A stretch of DNA of 64,000 nt from Lonicera japonica (taxonomy: Eukaryota; Streptophyta; Magnoliopsida; Dipsacales; Caprifoliaceae), in NCBI GenBank assembly GCA_021464415.1, contig CM038467.1, positions 20,441,511 through 20,505,510 on the forward strand, in the 5' to 3' direction. Position 1 is the stretch's first letter; every line of letters begins with the position of its first letter. Below the pieces are notes generated by a model. It had not been told where the DNA came from, made no database searches, and was given only the letters and a program-made list of their open reading frames with translations. The position numbers and the translations under genes are program-made. Below, one piece after another: positions 47,996 to 61,140 of the stretch.

Positions 47996-48778
47996 ATGGA
48001 GTCCATAAACAATGATGTGGATCGGATCAAGGGGTCGTGGAGCCCCGAGGAAGATCAACTGCTGTCGCAACTGGTGGAGCAGCACGGGGCTCGGAATTGG
48101 ACGGTGATAAGCAAGTCGATTCCCGGGAGATCGGGGAAATCGTGTCGGTTGAGGTGGTGTAATCAACTCTCGCCGGAGGTAGAGCACCAACCGTTCACGG
48201 CGGAGGAGGATGATATTATAATGCAGGCGCACGCACGGTATGGGAACAAGTGGGCCACTATTTCGAAGCTGCTCAATGGTAGGACCGATAACGCTATAAA
48301 AAATCACTGGAACTCGACGCTGAAGCGGAAGTACGCGGCAATGATGATGATAGGTGGTGCTGGTGCTGCTATGGTGGATGAACGGCCGATGAATGTTTTG
48401 AAGAGAACTGGGAGTGGGGATGTAACCAAGAATATGTCTCGTTTGCGTGTTAGTCCGGATAGTTCGACAGGATCTGAGGTCAGTGATAATACGGGCCAAA
48501 TTCAAATTGTTAGCCATGAGGATGTGAGGCCTTTGCAACTGATGGAGTCAAATCCGGTATTGAAACCGGATATTGATCCACCAACAGGTTTAAGTCTTTC
48601 ATTACCGGGGACAGGTTCGATTTCTTATGAGATTCAGGAACCGCGGACTAAACCTAATCACGGCCATAGTAAAAGCTGGGATACGTATACAATGGATAAG
48701 TTTAGTCCCGAGATGATTTCTATGATGCAGGAGATGATTAGGAAAGAAGTGAGAAATTACATGTCAGGAATAAATTAG
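47996..48778 (+). CDS. R2R3-MYB transcription factor, subgroup 22 (MYB44/70/73/77 type)
   Basis: A single-exon frame of 260 residues; the intronless structure is usual for this subgroup. R2 spans about residues 10-60 with Trp15, Trp35 and Trp54. R3 spans about 63-111 with Phe67 (the usual first-Trp replacement), Trp86 and Trp105. The phrases [16 protein letters not shown] and [18 protein letters not shown] are diagnostic. After the DNA-binding domain come the subgroup 22 motif [14 protein letters not shown] (151-164), which includes a Ser-Pro site, an EAR-type LSLSL (199-203) in TGLSLSLPG, and the conserved C-terminal [20 protein letters not shown]. Relatives regulate ABA, auxin and stress responses in the nucleus, often as repressors. 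The exact orthologue cannot be fixed by eye. A 196-codon frame on the opposite strand is a shadow of this gene. Confidence 0.95.
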   Translation: MESINNDVDRIKGSWSPEEDQLLSQLVEQHGARNWTVISKSIPGRSGKSCRLRWCNQLSPEVEHQPFTAEEDDIIMQAHARYGNKWATISKLLNGRTDNAIKNHWNSTLKRKYAAMMMIGGAGAAMVDERPMNVLKRTGSGDVTKNMSRLRVSPDSSTGSEVSDNTGQIQIVSHEDVRPLQLMESNPVLKPDIDPPTGLSLSLPGTGSISYEIQEPRTKPNHGHSKSWDTYTMDKFSPEMISMMQEMIRKEVRNYMSGIN

Positions 48779-50867
48779 GAAGAAGTAAAGTATATAAGAG
48801 GTAGAAAGAAAGAAATTGAAATTTGGGAAGGGGTAATTAAAGAACCATTCTTTGGTGGTTGAGTTTTGGACTGGGGAATGAGATAAGAGTTGTTGTTCTG
48901 AATTTTAGGGAGATTAGATTTGTTATGAAGAATATATGGGAGGACCACTAATACTAGTATTAGCTAACAAGGAAAAAAAAAGGGGGGAAAAATAGAATAC
49001 TTCTTTTTGTTTTTATATGTTTCCATTTTTGTGTGTTTTGGCTTCAGTTGATAATTTGAAAGTGCTTGGACGTGATGGAGTGGATTTGCTAGCCAATTTT
49101 TTCAAACAGATGATGATTGAAAATTAGCAGATTTTCGTTTTACAAACAAACTTTGGACAATGATTGAAAACTAACAAATTCTTCTTTTTCACTGTACATT
49201 GGGTTTAGGTTTAGTTTTGGTAGGTTAGGCAGATGTGGGGCAGGCTTATTCTGGGTAGACTTGACTGCATTTGGGTCAGTCCTCCAAAACTTTTATTTAT
49301 ACCTACATAAAAGATATATACGTTCTTCAAACTCGATACAACGCCCGCCCAACTTGATGAAAATAAAATATCTTTTCAACCTGATGAAAAAAGAAAAGAA
49401 AAACTTACATTGGGTTTTAATCAAAACTTTTAATCTAATAATCTAATTTTGGGTGGCTGCTCTCTTCAATTTCTACAATTTTTTCATTAGTCTATATTTT
49501 AATTGTACAATGTTTGTGATGCATTAAATAGATGTTGCAAAAATAATGTACAATAATATACAAATATAAAAAAACTATATATATGTTTCTCAGTCCCGGT
49601 CTCTTATTGTACGTGTTAAGAAGGAATATTGTATATGAAATAAGATTTGTTGGCACTATATATATTAATATAATTGGAACATAAGGATTGTGTCATTGCT
49701 TGGTTTAAGAGAATTTTTGTTATTTGATACGACAATATTCAATTTTCAGATACATGAGTTAGCATCCAGTGGTATTCTGACCATGTTAAAACTCATATTT
49801 TTACATAGTAATTGAGTATTTTGATAACTATTTAGACGCTATAATATTTATATTATAAAAGCACAATTTATCTAATTCATTTGTGTTTGTTATTCAAATG
49901 TAACATAAACCATATTTTTAGAATTCTAGGATTCATTTGATAACAAGTTGAAAAATGAACATATAAGAAAGAAGAAGATTATGTGATTATAAGAAGTTAT
50001 AAGATCAAATGATTATTAAAAAAAAATTATAAAAACAACCATACGTTACAAAATCAAATTGATAATTTGGCAAGGCGTTCTTCATCTCGTGGTTATCAGA
50101 TATTTTTCATATTTTTTATTTATCATTTCTCGCCCTTAAAATATATGGGAAGTTGTTATTTTAGTGGGATGAATTCCATTGTAGGAAATGAGAATGGATA
50201 GGTGATATTCACCTATCAATCAACCCAACATGGTAAAATATTCAATCAAATCAACAAAAGGATGGCATTGAATCGAAATAGAGTAAAAATGTTTTTTGGT
50301 GTTGATTAATCTTCAATTAATCACTTCAATGAGAGTTTTGTAGAGACATAAATAGTGAGCTTTAATGGTTTTCTTTTGAAGGTTTAGAAGAGAGGGATAC
50401 TGGTTTAGACTTTGAAGAGAGATTGAAAGAGAGTTGTGATATTTTTGAAGAAAGGGTGTAAGTGTTTTAGAGAGATAAAATTAGTGCTGGAAAAGAGATG
50501 AAAAAAAACACGAAGAGAGGTGAGGGAGGAACGTGTGAATGTCACCATTTGGCTAAAATTTAGGCAATTGCTAAATTTTATGAGCCCTTACCAAACAATT
50601 AAGCATGCTGCTATATTTAACATAACCATAGTGGAAAGGGAAATGGCATATTTAGGTTTATACTATATGCACAATGAATGCTCTAAGAGAACATCACAAA
50701 TTAGGGGCCCATTCGATAAATCGGTCGGTAAATCATGCTTATCAATAATCAAAATCAAAATAAAATACTCGATGCTGGTTTACCAATTAGTATTTGAAAT
50801 TAAAAACAATTACCAAACCACTCCATATTTTGGTATTTTCGGTTAATTTTGGTTTTTTGTGCTTTGG

Positions 50868-51341
50868 TAGGGATGGCAAAAATACTCGCATGTTTGGGTA
50901 CTTGCGGGTTCTTGAACCCGATGGGGGTGGGTATGGGTACAAGTAATCGGGGGGATGATTTGGGTTCGAGTCGGGAATTTTTTAAATTAGTCGGGTTCAG
51001 GTATGGGTGTCTCCACCCTTACCTGCCCCGATATACTTAATTTTGTATTTTTTTTTCTTATATATATGTATATAAAATTAATTCATTGTTAATTATGTAA
51101 ATATATAATTTCATCTATATGTATATATATATATATATATATAATAAACATTATATTATTTCTAACTTCATTCTTCATTCTTCTTCGTCTTCGTCTTCTT
51201 TTTCTTTTATGTTTTTTTTTTAAATTGTCTGGTATACTCGCGGGGACCCGTTACCCGGCAAGGACGGGGATGGAAACAAAGATAGGGATGATTTTTAGTA
51301 GCGGAGATGAAAAATATAAACCCGACCCGTTGCCATTCCTA
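50868..51341. mobile_element. hAT-like non-autonomous element (TAGGGATGGCAA ends)
   Basis: The left terminus TAGGGATGGCAA and right terminus TTGCCATTCCTA are inverted repeats with one mismatch. The 8-bp flanks TGCTTTGG and TACTTTAG match at six positions, as in an aged hAT duplication. Subterminal GGGTACTTGCGGG-type and CCCGTTACCCGG-type phrases are also typical of this plant family. There is no transposase. Confidence 0.6.
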
Positions 51342-52129
51342 TACTTTAGTAACAATAATTTCTTCGGTACTTTTTTGATAAGTTGTTATTTTGGTAAATG
51401 TGCATAACTGCATATAATAATGATGAGAACAACTCAAATAATAAAAAGTCATTCAAATGCATGTAAAGTATTGTTATGAGTATAAAATAAGAGAGCTTAG
51501 GAATAAAATTTAAGTTCTAAACAAACATTAAATAAGAAATATCCTATATTAAACTAGCAAAAAGAAAAAAAAAGTAATATCAAACAAGTGACTATAATTA
51601 ATTGTTTTTATTTTTTAAAATAGAGAGAGATCAACTTGACTTTTGTTATTTTAAAAATTTATTAGAAAAATGGGACTATTAATTTAAAAAATCTAAAATA
51701 AAAAATGTGATAACATATTGAGACAAAAGAAGTATCACTTATTTTTATAGTTTTAGTATATTTATGTTTGGTCATTTTGAGATTAGTATTTTTGGTAGGT
51801 TTGGTATTTGACTATTTTGGTATTTTCGGTTTTTATAAGTTTCCATCCACAAAATCTTGTGCATACTAATCCGATTACATATTAAGTTAATCCGCGAACA
51901 CGGATGATTTTTATTTTTTAGTAAAATATCCACCAAATTAATAAGTTTAGTAAAGTAAATTAGTATTTTAGTTTCCAGCGCACAACATTCTTCCTCTTCT
52001 TTTTCCCACCGCGCACAGCATATATGATTGTTACTAAAATTATTTTTCAATTTGGAGAATGATTTTTCAGATTAATTATTGATCTTCAAAAAAATACGTA
52101 TTGACTTCATCAATACACCCACGGTAAAA

Positions 52130-52386
52130 ACTCGCCTCTAATCACAATACGTTACCTATAAGGGTGATACTGATTTTCTATATTCTCGATTAATTTGAAC
52201 TTCGGTAAAAACTCAATCAATACGTTACTAATCTGATTTTCTACATTCTCGGAAAAATCAATCAATCAATTACTAAAATTATTTTAATTCAGATTAATTT
52301 GATCGACTTCGGTAGAAACTCGCCTCTAATCACAATACGTTACTAATCTGATTTTCTATATTCTCGGAAAAATCAATCAATCAATT
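52130..52386 (+). repeat. Short tandem duplication, ~115-bp period
   Basis: The 51-bp block beginning TACGTTACTAATCTGATTTT occurs at 52221-52271 and 52336-52386 with one or two differences. The phrase ACTCGCCTCTAATCACAATA occurs near 52130 and again near 52318. It is AT-rich and non-coding. Confidence 0.7.
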
Positions 52387-52928
52387 GTTTTGTGTTTTGT
52401 GTTTTGTTTTTATTTTTTTTGTTGGTATCATTTACCAAATGTACAAAGTGGGCTATACTTAAAAGGGTAGTGTTAATGTGTGCTTCGAAGGACACATGAT
52501 AAATATTTAAATATAGAAAAAATAAAAATAAAAATAAAACATGTATTTAATATTATACTAATTTTCATAGTGAACTTTAGTCCTTTTATATTTAGATATT
52601 TATTATGTGTTTTTATGCGCATATCTCATACTTAAATAATAGCACACAGTATCAAGAAATTCTGAAGTAGGAGTTGGGCCATTCTGGTAAAACCCACATC
52701 CTCTGTACAGAAAAAAAAAAAAAAACCCGGTGTAGTATTTATTGGGCCGGACTGGGCTGCGTGAACCGGTTAGTTATGGGGAATGGTCTTTTTTAGATCG
52801 ACTTACTTGCTTACCAGAAAAGAGAAGAGAGAGAGGAGGGAGAGAGCTGTGAAATTGCAGAGAGATCTTCGATCGCAATTGCGGTGAAGGGTCTGTCAAT
52901 CGAAGAAGAAGTAGAAGAAGAAAAGGAG

Positions 52929-55900
52929 ATGCTTCCCACCGTATCGAAAGTGCGTACGTCGTCGTCCTCTCATCATGTTCGAGCCAATCCCGTCTTCCCC
53001 CAGTACTTACGCCGGATTATCAAGGTTCCATCAACCCCCCTATCTCTCTATATATATGTCCGTGTAAACATAATGTTTCGAATTCTGTGCGAACCAGGAG
53101 ATCAGATCTCCACTCTCTCTATATATGTGTGTGATGGCTGATTATGATTGACACTGTATGTTTTCTATTCTAGTCTCCATACTTTACATTCTTCCCAAAT
53201 TGGAGTCAGTAAGAAAGAGCTTATGAAATGAATTAGGGTGATATTTTTTTTGGCGAGGACATTTTTGAACTTAACTTAAATCCAGTGTGTTGGAAGGGTA
53301 CTTGAGGTCCTATTTCTCAGGAGGTGATAGCAGAAATATTAAAAAGAGTCTCAAAAGTTTTTAAATTGGGCAAGTTGCAATGGAGATTTTCGAAGGAGCA
53401 AGAGAGCTTGTCGAAGAGGTTTTTTTTTTAGCTATTTATGGTTTGACCTCATTTGGGTGGAGGATTACAGGCTCCCGCCTCCCTATTGGAGTGGCTATGT
53501 GGAAGTCTTGTCATTTAGCTCTAAACTAGGCCACACCATACCTATCGCCCTATTTTCGTTTATGGTTACTCATGCCTATACTACCAACCATGTTGCAGAG
53601 GATTCTTTCCCACTTCCGCAAATTGTCCCTGACTATATACACCTATCCAAGTTGCAGATCCCTGAATCTTTGAAAATATCTGTAAAATGACTCTTTGATG
53701 TTTTGTGAAAGTCCCATAAAAAATTGACCAGTACCTAGCATGGCATATAAATATAAATAGATAATTAGATAGACAGAGTGAAGTGTATGTCTCTAGAATA
53801 CCACAATGTATCAGTTATGGATCAAAAGCATATCGACACGAGTCCTTAGATGTGATTGTGATCAGAAAGTACAGGATCCCCGCCTACATAGATTAGGCAT
53901 ACAGGCATTTCAGACCTTTGTTTTTAATCACTCAATGAGCATCTTGCATTTCATTAAAATTGGGGCCTTTGAGACCCCGAACAATGGACAAATTCCAGGA
54001 GACCCTGACCCATTTTTTCTGATTCTTTGATAAAAAGATTCATTCTAAATCAAGAGTTGCAATGACCCAGTCTCTATGTAATATAGATATAGATTAACAG
54101 ATGCCCATGATGCCCGTAATTTTGTTGTAATGTACTCCTACAGTCCTACATACAACATGTGATCAGCAACAGACCACACATGCCTTGCTTGCAGCATGCT
54201 CGGTTGTAATTTCATAGTAGGTACAACAATAGTTCAGACTAAGGCCTTAGGACTGGGTCCTAGAGACTGAAGTTGTGGCTAACTTTTCTTTGGTGCACTC
54301 AAAGACCGGAACATGCAAGAGTCTGGATTTGTGCCACAGTACATAGAAAGCCATTTCAAATTTATGGGTTCAATTTAATTGGATGCAAACCTTGTAGTTG
54401 TTAACACCAGGGTTACAGATTGATCTTTTCAGCGATGGAAGTTGAGAGCTGTATATTCTACATTTTAGGGGATTCAAGTTTGTTTATACCCTTAAAGTTG
54501 AATGAGAATTGTCGAGTGCCTGATGAGAGTGGTGGTTGTTGAGGAAACAAGGGGAGAATGGAGGAATCAGCCAAAAGGGAGGGAGCACTGTTAATAGGAA
54601 ACTATTCTATATGGGAATATTAGTAGCACAAGAGGTAAGAAAGATAGAGGTGTGGAGAGAGAAGGTTAACAAAGAAATGGAATGAGAGTTGCCAGTTGAA
54701 GAGAATGTTTAAGGGGGAAGAAGAGAGAATGGTACTGAAAGGGCAGAAATGTTGATCATAATCTACTAGGTAAAAACATATCGATGCGTAGACATGATGA
54801 CCTTGCTAATGGGGGTATACTTATTATAATATGGAAAAATGTGTGTATGTTGATGCGTAAATATTTCTAAGATAAGAAGCACAGGCACTTTAAGGAGTTG
54901 GCATTGGATACTTGTTGGACACCGGCACTCTGCAGATGTCCTTGACTTCGTGGATTCTCCTGAACTTGTCCGACACTTATATCATGTCAATATACAACTT
55001 CATTTTTATATGCGAAATATAATTACTAAAAAGGAAGATCAATTTTTTTTAATAGTTGATACCTTTGTAGAGGAAAGATGCAATTGAAGGAATGTGCATG
55101 CGAAGAGAAGGTATCCATCTTACTTACATGTATAAACATACCTATATGGTATTACGTATTTATATACTTTACATGCTTCTTCTGACCAACTTAAATACTT
55201 TAACATTTGCATACACATGCATACCAATATCGATGTTTGCATAATAATGGTTGGTCATTGAGTATTGTAAATTTGTAATTAATAAGTTAGAACCTTTGCT
55301 TATATGAAGACTGTCCTAAGAATCTTCTTTTAATTATTTTTCTTCCTGGAGATGGCTATGTTTTGTCTCATAATATTGCTTGAATTTGCTTGGATTGCTG
55401 AGTATGAAGTTCAGAGTTTTGTCAAAAAACAGGTGTCTTATTTTTTCAGAGTTTACCATGTAGGCGTGTTCTTGCGTTGTACCCATGATGAGTTTTTGTC
55501 CTTGCTTCGTACATTCCGGCATTGGAAACTCCATTCTACTAATACACTGCTTATTATTGTTCTCTTATGGTATAGACTTCCTTTTTTCATCTAATGTTTT
55601 TAATTGATTTTCTTTCTTCTGGTTCATTGTAGTGGCAACAAATGGATATTGAATACACTTTCTGGCAAATGCTTCATCTTTGTACCTCACCAAAAGTGGT
55701 GTAAGTATTCACCCTTTTTGAACTTTAGTACTGCTTGACTTATTATTGCTATTGTAATGCATTTGCGGTCTACTAATGATGTCTAGGCAAAAAAAGTTTT
55801 TTCTTCCTTTCCTCTTTTTATTTCGATTAAGATATATTAGTTATGATACTTCTCGAAGCAATAGCGTTGGCTGCATTGCAAGAGGAAGGTAACATCATAG

Positions 55901-58900
55901 AAGTTTGGAATTGTCATCTTAGTAATATTTTTTAAGTGAACAAAATTAACAAACCCTCCCAAAAGGGTGCAAAGTGTGAACCCTTTATAAGGGACTTGTA
56001 CAAAAGAAGAGTGGGTTGAGACAACCCCCACAAGACAGAATACAAAACAAAGGACGGCAGGGCATATCACAAGCACCTTCCAGAGCAATTCAGGACATTC
56101 AGCAAATTTACTAGTAATTCCCCACATCAAACTCCCCGCCACCTTTAAATTATCATCACTAATTCTTTTGAAAGATCCATCACTATTATTTTATCTGCAT
56201 ATGCTTATATGTCCGTGCAATGTCCTAAAAAGTGATAGGCAGTACTGAAGTAGGCAGATTCAGGCGAGAGGGGGCAATCGCCTGGGCACGGGGGACTAGG
56301 CGGCTATGGCCTGGCAGCAGTAATATTATATTTTTATTAGACCTTTACTTCTAAAAAGGACATTGAGGGTTCATTAATCGAACAGTCCTCATAATTCAAG
56401 TTTCAAACATGAAAAAGTAATTTTCAAAAAACAAAAAGGAGTGAAAAACTCCACCAATTCTGCCCAATCGCTTTGTAGCCCGGGCTACGAAGCCACCTTG
56501 CCTGGCAAAGCTGCAGGCCATCGCCTAGCGCCTAGGCAGGGCCTAGATGGGCCCAAGCAGGGATTTGTATAACACTGTTTTGATGAAGGGTGTATGCACA
56601 CCTCATTCAGTTTTACGTGTTTTCGTCTGAAATTGCATGCATTGAATGACCTCATCCTTATCTTGACTGGGTTTGTATAGGGGAGCTCGTTTTTGGGTTA
56701 TTATTCACATGTCATATGATGATATCCTAGTCGATGATCTGTTTTTAAAATCAGGGATCTGATTTTTGTTTCTGAAATTCTCTAATAACAATGATTCTAC
56801 ATTTTGCATGTGGAACTGCACCTGGATGCAGCTATCAGCACACCAAGTATCACAAGCGTAAGTCTGCCCCCTTTTTCGTCTTCTTGATGCATCTTGGTTG
56901 GGTGTTAATTATCATTGCTTATGGAATGTGGGGTTTTTCCTTAATAATGTAAAAATCTTCTGAAATCTGAACCTTGTAGCTTACATAACACAACAAAAAA
57001 AGAAGAAGAAAACTAATTGAAATCCTCGAAAGATCAAACTCTTGGTCAAGATACTATCTAATGTTCGCTTAATTGTGGAGATGGAATAGGGATTTATTTC
57101 CCTCCTGAGGATAATAGTATTCCGACACGGCAATGAATGTGTATTGCAACTAGCAGAAAGAGAGCTGGGAATATCTGATATTAATTTATTGGAGCATTTA
57201 GATGATATTTAGAAAAGTAAGACTCTAAAATTCAACAACAGTTTTGGCATTGAGTTCCAATGTAAATAATTCCTACCATAGATATTGCATATGCACTGCA
57301 TCTGTTGATTATTTCATCTTCATTATGTTGTAGTGAAATAGACTGATGAATGATACCTTTTTGCAAATGTCTTATGTATAATGATATACTCCCTTTGTCT
57401 CAAAGTGATACTCCCTTTGTCTCAAATTAAGAGTCCCACTTTGACTTTTGTTCTTTTTAAAAGAAACACTAATTTTAACCTAATCAACGGTGAAGAGATT
57501 TTTTTTTATGTTATTTACTATGCTGAGATATGGTGCATGAATGCCCTTAAAAGGCACGAGGCTCTTAATTTGAGACGTCCCGAAAAGGAAAGTGCGTCTC
57601 TTAAGTTGTGTTTCCTTTCTCGAACCTTGTTGACAAGATTTTGTACACTTACAGTTGTCACCTTATTATTTTCACGTTGCAGAAACTAAGAATCAATGGG
57701 CACGTGATGATCCTGCTTTTATTGTAATCTGCAGTCTTCTTTTGGCAGTTTCGGCTCTGGCTTATTCTGCTGCGTAAGTTTTCAATGTACTTGTCTAATG
57801 GGAATTTTTTTACTAATTTTATACTTCTAAGCTTTTTATGGTAGACTTCCATTTTTTATGTTTTATATTTAAAGATATGTTCCTACCAATCCATCGTATG
57901 ATGTTTTAAATTAAATGCTGATTCTTATTCTATCTCACTGTTTTTTCAATAATTTCAGGTATGATCATAGTGCGGGGCATGCTGTTTTCGTAGTTATTTC
58001 CGTTTTGCTTTTCCATTTTTTAATTACTGGAGCAGTTTTGGCCACTTGTTGCTGGTAAGTGGTGCTGATTTGATGTGTGTTAATGACCGATCACTTCTAT
58101 TGTGAAATTCGTTTTTATATTGGTTATGCCGATGCATGCATTTTGTATGACATCTCACATCTGGAAGCAAAATATATTATGTTCATGCTAGTTTGCAATA
58201 CAATGACCATCATTTTGTTAAATTATGATAGAAACTCAAAATATGTCTCTTGAGATGCTCATTTTCGTGTTTCACTTTATCCTATTGCTGTGTATGAGTA
58301 GAAATCTGGTATGATGGATCAGTTTTATTCATTAAGGTCTATGCAGGTTCCTGACAAATACTTATCTCCGAGAGGAAGCTCCGAACAGTCATGTGGTGGA
58401 GCAAAGAGTTGAATGGCAAGTACATAAACTTTCTCACTTTCTCTCTTTTATTTCTAAGAAGGGTGTACGGACTACCCCCACTCCATTCCACCCAAAAAAG
58501 GAAAAAAGAACACCCCCCACCACAAAAAAAGAAAAGAAAACCACTTCTCTTTGTGTATGTGTTGGGTGTTTTGAGTAATATAAATTTTATGAATGATGCT
58601 ACTCCTCTCTCTCTCTCTCTCTCTACGTACATGTGTGCGGGCTTGTGTATTTTTATAGTTTAGAAGTAGGGCACCGGGGTTAGTTTCGAGCTTGACTGTA
58701 TTTCTTCTGTGGTGAAGGCTGTATGCATTTGATGTGCACTGCAACTCTTTCTTCCCAATGTTTGTTATGCTCTACGGTAAGTGCAATGTTGATATGCACA
58801 TTCCTCTTGGAAATTTCACGCTCAATTGATACAAGAGAAACTTACTGATGTTTTGGATTTTGTTGCAGTGATACATTATTTTCTATCACCTATTTTGCTT

Positions 58901-60016
58901 GTTCATGGTTTCATTCCCGTTTTGCTGTCAAATCTGCTTTTTATGGTGGCCGCCTCCTACTACCATTACCTGAATTTTCTAGGCTATGACGGTAAGATCT
59001 CTCTCTCTCACACACAACCAGTGTCTTAAATTGCACTAGAATAATGCAGTGTTTTGATTCAAGAGTTGCGTAGCGCAAATAAATAGTGTAATAGCGTAAG
59101 CTATTCGGAACATGAATAGCTTCATAATTAAAAAAGAAATAAAAAATAACATTATATTAAAGAACATTAATTTTTAAAACACTTCAAATAACTAAAACAT
59201 AAAAATCCAAGTTACATAATTTCAACACACATACAAAGTTTCAAACACATCAAGTTCTAAAGTTAAAACTTTTCAAATGATAAACTAAAAGTATCGGTGC
59301 CATCCAACTCTATTTCACTATCATCATCAAGACTATCTATGTTGATGAAGTTTCTACTATCAATGATCCTTGGTTCAAAACTAGTCGTATGGCCTTTTTT
59401 TTTTTTTCCAATAATAGGATTTGTTTCAAAACTAGTGTAGTACACTGTTTTATTTTTTTTAGTTGGTGTCCCAACTCCCAAATAGCACAAGTAAATTCCC
59501 AAATAGCGTGCGTTTAGCGCCAAATAACGTCAAATAGCGTGCCACGTCAGCTAACTGTGTGCGCTAATTGGGAAAAGAGCAAACCGGAGCACACAACGAA
59601 GTGTTTCGGCCTAGAAAAATGCGATAGCGTGCAATATAGCACGCTCTTTAAAACACTGGACACAACACTCGAAAGCACAGAGACACAAATACAAAAGATA
59701 TATGCAGTGAATATTGTTGGAAAGCGGCATTCATTATCAAATTCATTATCACACTTTCCTGCTGCAGTATTGCCATTCTTAGAAAGGACCACTTTCTTCC
59801 TGTATCCAATTGGACTCGTCATTGTGCTTTCACCCATCTGTAAGTGCTAAAACACGGTCTCCACCCTAATGCCGCTTTATTATTCTTTTATACCGAAAAT
59901 CTAACATTTTTTTTTCTTTTATATCGTTCCTTCTTCTGTGTGAATTTGTAGTGATTTTGAGTGGCTTCAACCCGTCAAGATACTTCATGAACATGTACTT
60001 CAGTCAACGGTTATGA
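52929..60016 (+). CDS. UNC-50 family Golgi membrane protein, ten exons
   Basis: Exons are 52929-53024, 55633-55700, 56832-56857, 57683-57773, 57959-58054, 58347-58415, 58718-58776, 58869-58991, 59768-59839 and 59952-60016. They give 765 coding bases and 254 residues, with every junction in phase. Characteristic phrases are WQQMDIEYTFWQML, NQWARDDPAF, REEAPNSHVVEQRVEW, LYAFDVHCNSFFP, YYHYLNFLGYD and SGFNPSRYF. Five hydrophobic segments fit the multipass topology of UNC-50 (GMH1/UNCL) proteins. Relatives are Golgi/ER membrane proteins involved in vesicle traffic, and in worms in receptor assembly; the plant role is not defined. The start chosen is the ATG at 52929, because the upstream frame has only GTG. 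Intron 6 uses a GC donor. Introns 2, 3 and 8 carry transposon-like insertions. Confidence 0.95.
56240..56577. mobile_element. hAT-like element in UNC-50 intron 2
   Basis: It starts CAGTACTGAAGTAGGC and ends TGTATAACACTG, giving CAGT...-type inverted termini. The interior is unusually GC-rich for this intron, with self-complementary CCTAGGCG/CGCCTAG phrases near both ends. It has no coding capacity, and its target duplication is not clear. Confidence 0.45.
57387..57590. mobile_element. Stowaway-like MITE in UNC-50 intron 3
   Basis: The left end has TACTCCCTTTGTCTCAAA twice in succession (57387 and 57408), followed by TTAAGAGTCCC. The right end carries the inverted GCTCTTAATTTGAGACGTCC. CTCCCT-CCGTC-type termini at a TA are the hallmark of Stowaway (Tc1/mariner-derived) MITEs. 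The right terminus is diverged. Confidence 0.6.
58416..58717 (+). other. GC-AG intron (intron 6 of the UNC-50 gene)
   Basis: The exon ends ...GAATG and the intron begins GCAAGT instead of GTAAGT; it ends GAAG before GCTGTATGC. Only this junction restores Trp across the border in the conserved VEWLYAFDVH. A GT further on would break the frame. The intron also contains a (CT)10 microsatellite at 58605-58624. Confidence 0.85.
59047..59658. mobile_element. hAT-like element in UNC-50 intron 8
   Basis: The ends are CAGTGTTTTGATTCAAGAG and CTCTTTAAAACACTG, inverted repeats with a few mismatches. GTAGCGCAAATA/TAGCGTGC phrases recur near both ends. The 612-bp interior has no intact frame. The 8-bp flanks do not match well. 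Confidence 0.5.
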
Positions 60017-61140
60017 TTCACTACAACTTAAAACTCGTGGGAACTTTATATAATGCGTGGGGGGCGGGGATTATTATTAGTTCCAACACTGGAATGAACA
60101 AGAGAGGGTGGTGATGTTAACAAATACTACATGATTGTTGTTCCTTGTATGCAAAAAGAGAAGTTTAGGAGGAGGAGGGTCACCATGAAAAAAGGCTTCT
60201 GTAGGTTTTTTTATGCGTAGTGTAGCCCCATTTAGTATTGCCGAGTGAATCAGAGGTAGGGCCCCCTAAAATGTTTTTGCTCTCGCCCATTTTTATTTTT
60301 CTATTAATGAATATATTTCATGTAATGATTTATCTCACTGTCAATTCTCTCCCCCCCTCCTAAAAGTTTGAAATTGTAACTCATATTTTTGGTACTTGTT
60401 AATTTACTGAATTTTATTCCAACATACAAGAATAAGCGCATCAATAATTTTAAAGAGAAGATTGTTCAAAGTCTAAACCATGAGGTTGTGTTTCATTGCC
60501 CAAGTTTTTCATGAGAAAACTTGGAAAAAAATATACTTGAAAATATACTTAATTTTACAGGCGTGAATTTCTCCCAATTATATGTACGAGAAGTTGGCGT
60601 ACAAATATACTTAATTGAATTCCTTCAAACCCCCCCTCCGTCCGTTTGGAATTATAAGAAAGTTGAAATCTCTCTCAATGGTAAAAAAAGTTGAATTCTA
60701 GCTATAGCTTTAAAAAAATATATTTGAAAATCAAATGCAACCAAATACCTTTGTTTTTGGTGTGATTGAATTGCTTAAACTGCCAAGAGCCTGGAATTGA
60801 ATATTTTCTTTCAGCCAGATATGGTACTTGCATTCACACGCAGTCTAAAACAGTCTTCCATGTAAGGAGAGGAGAGCCAGCCACATGGTACGCACATGAT
60901 TCGGTGACTGATAGTGCCGCTTTATTTATTTATTTATTTTGTTTATTAGTTGAAGTAAAAGAGCTTAGACCACGCCACGAAACTCTTTGCGTTGGGTTAC
61001 AGAATTATTGGAGGGTTATCCAGAATGGTTGATGTACTAATCATAATTAATTAAATAATTCTAAATTTTTTTTCTCTCTTTTTTCAAGAAAAATATTAAT
61101 CAAAGGGCACTGGAGTCCAAGAGGAACAAACATTGCATCC

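Larger units (their letters stand above)
48779..52928. other. Intergenic region between the MYB and UNC-50 genes
   Basis: It includes the MYB 3' untranslated region in the first few hundred bases. The rest is AT-rich without a supported gene. It contains a hAT-like element (50868-51341), a TA microsatellite near 51123-51142 and a short tandem duplication (52130-52386). The UNC-50 promoter and 5' leader, with a purine-rich GAAGAA tract, occupy the last ~150 bp. Confidence 0.5.

Noticed and set aside
47948..48538. 196-codon open frame on the minus strand across the MYB gene
   Set aside because: It overlaps the MYB coding sequence exactly in antisense and has no domain. It is a shadow of biased codon use in the real gene.
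52884..53141. Longer N-terminus for UNC-50 starting at 52884
   Set aside because: That start is GTG, and the frame runs through the intron 1 donor. The ATG at 52929 gives the conserved MLPT start.
55837..56142. 101-codon minus-strand frame in UNC-50 intron 2
   Set aside because: It is hydrophobic but has no recognisable family, lies wholly in an intron, and probably belongs to a repeat.
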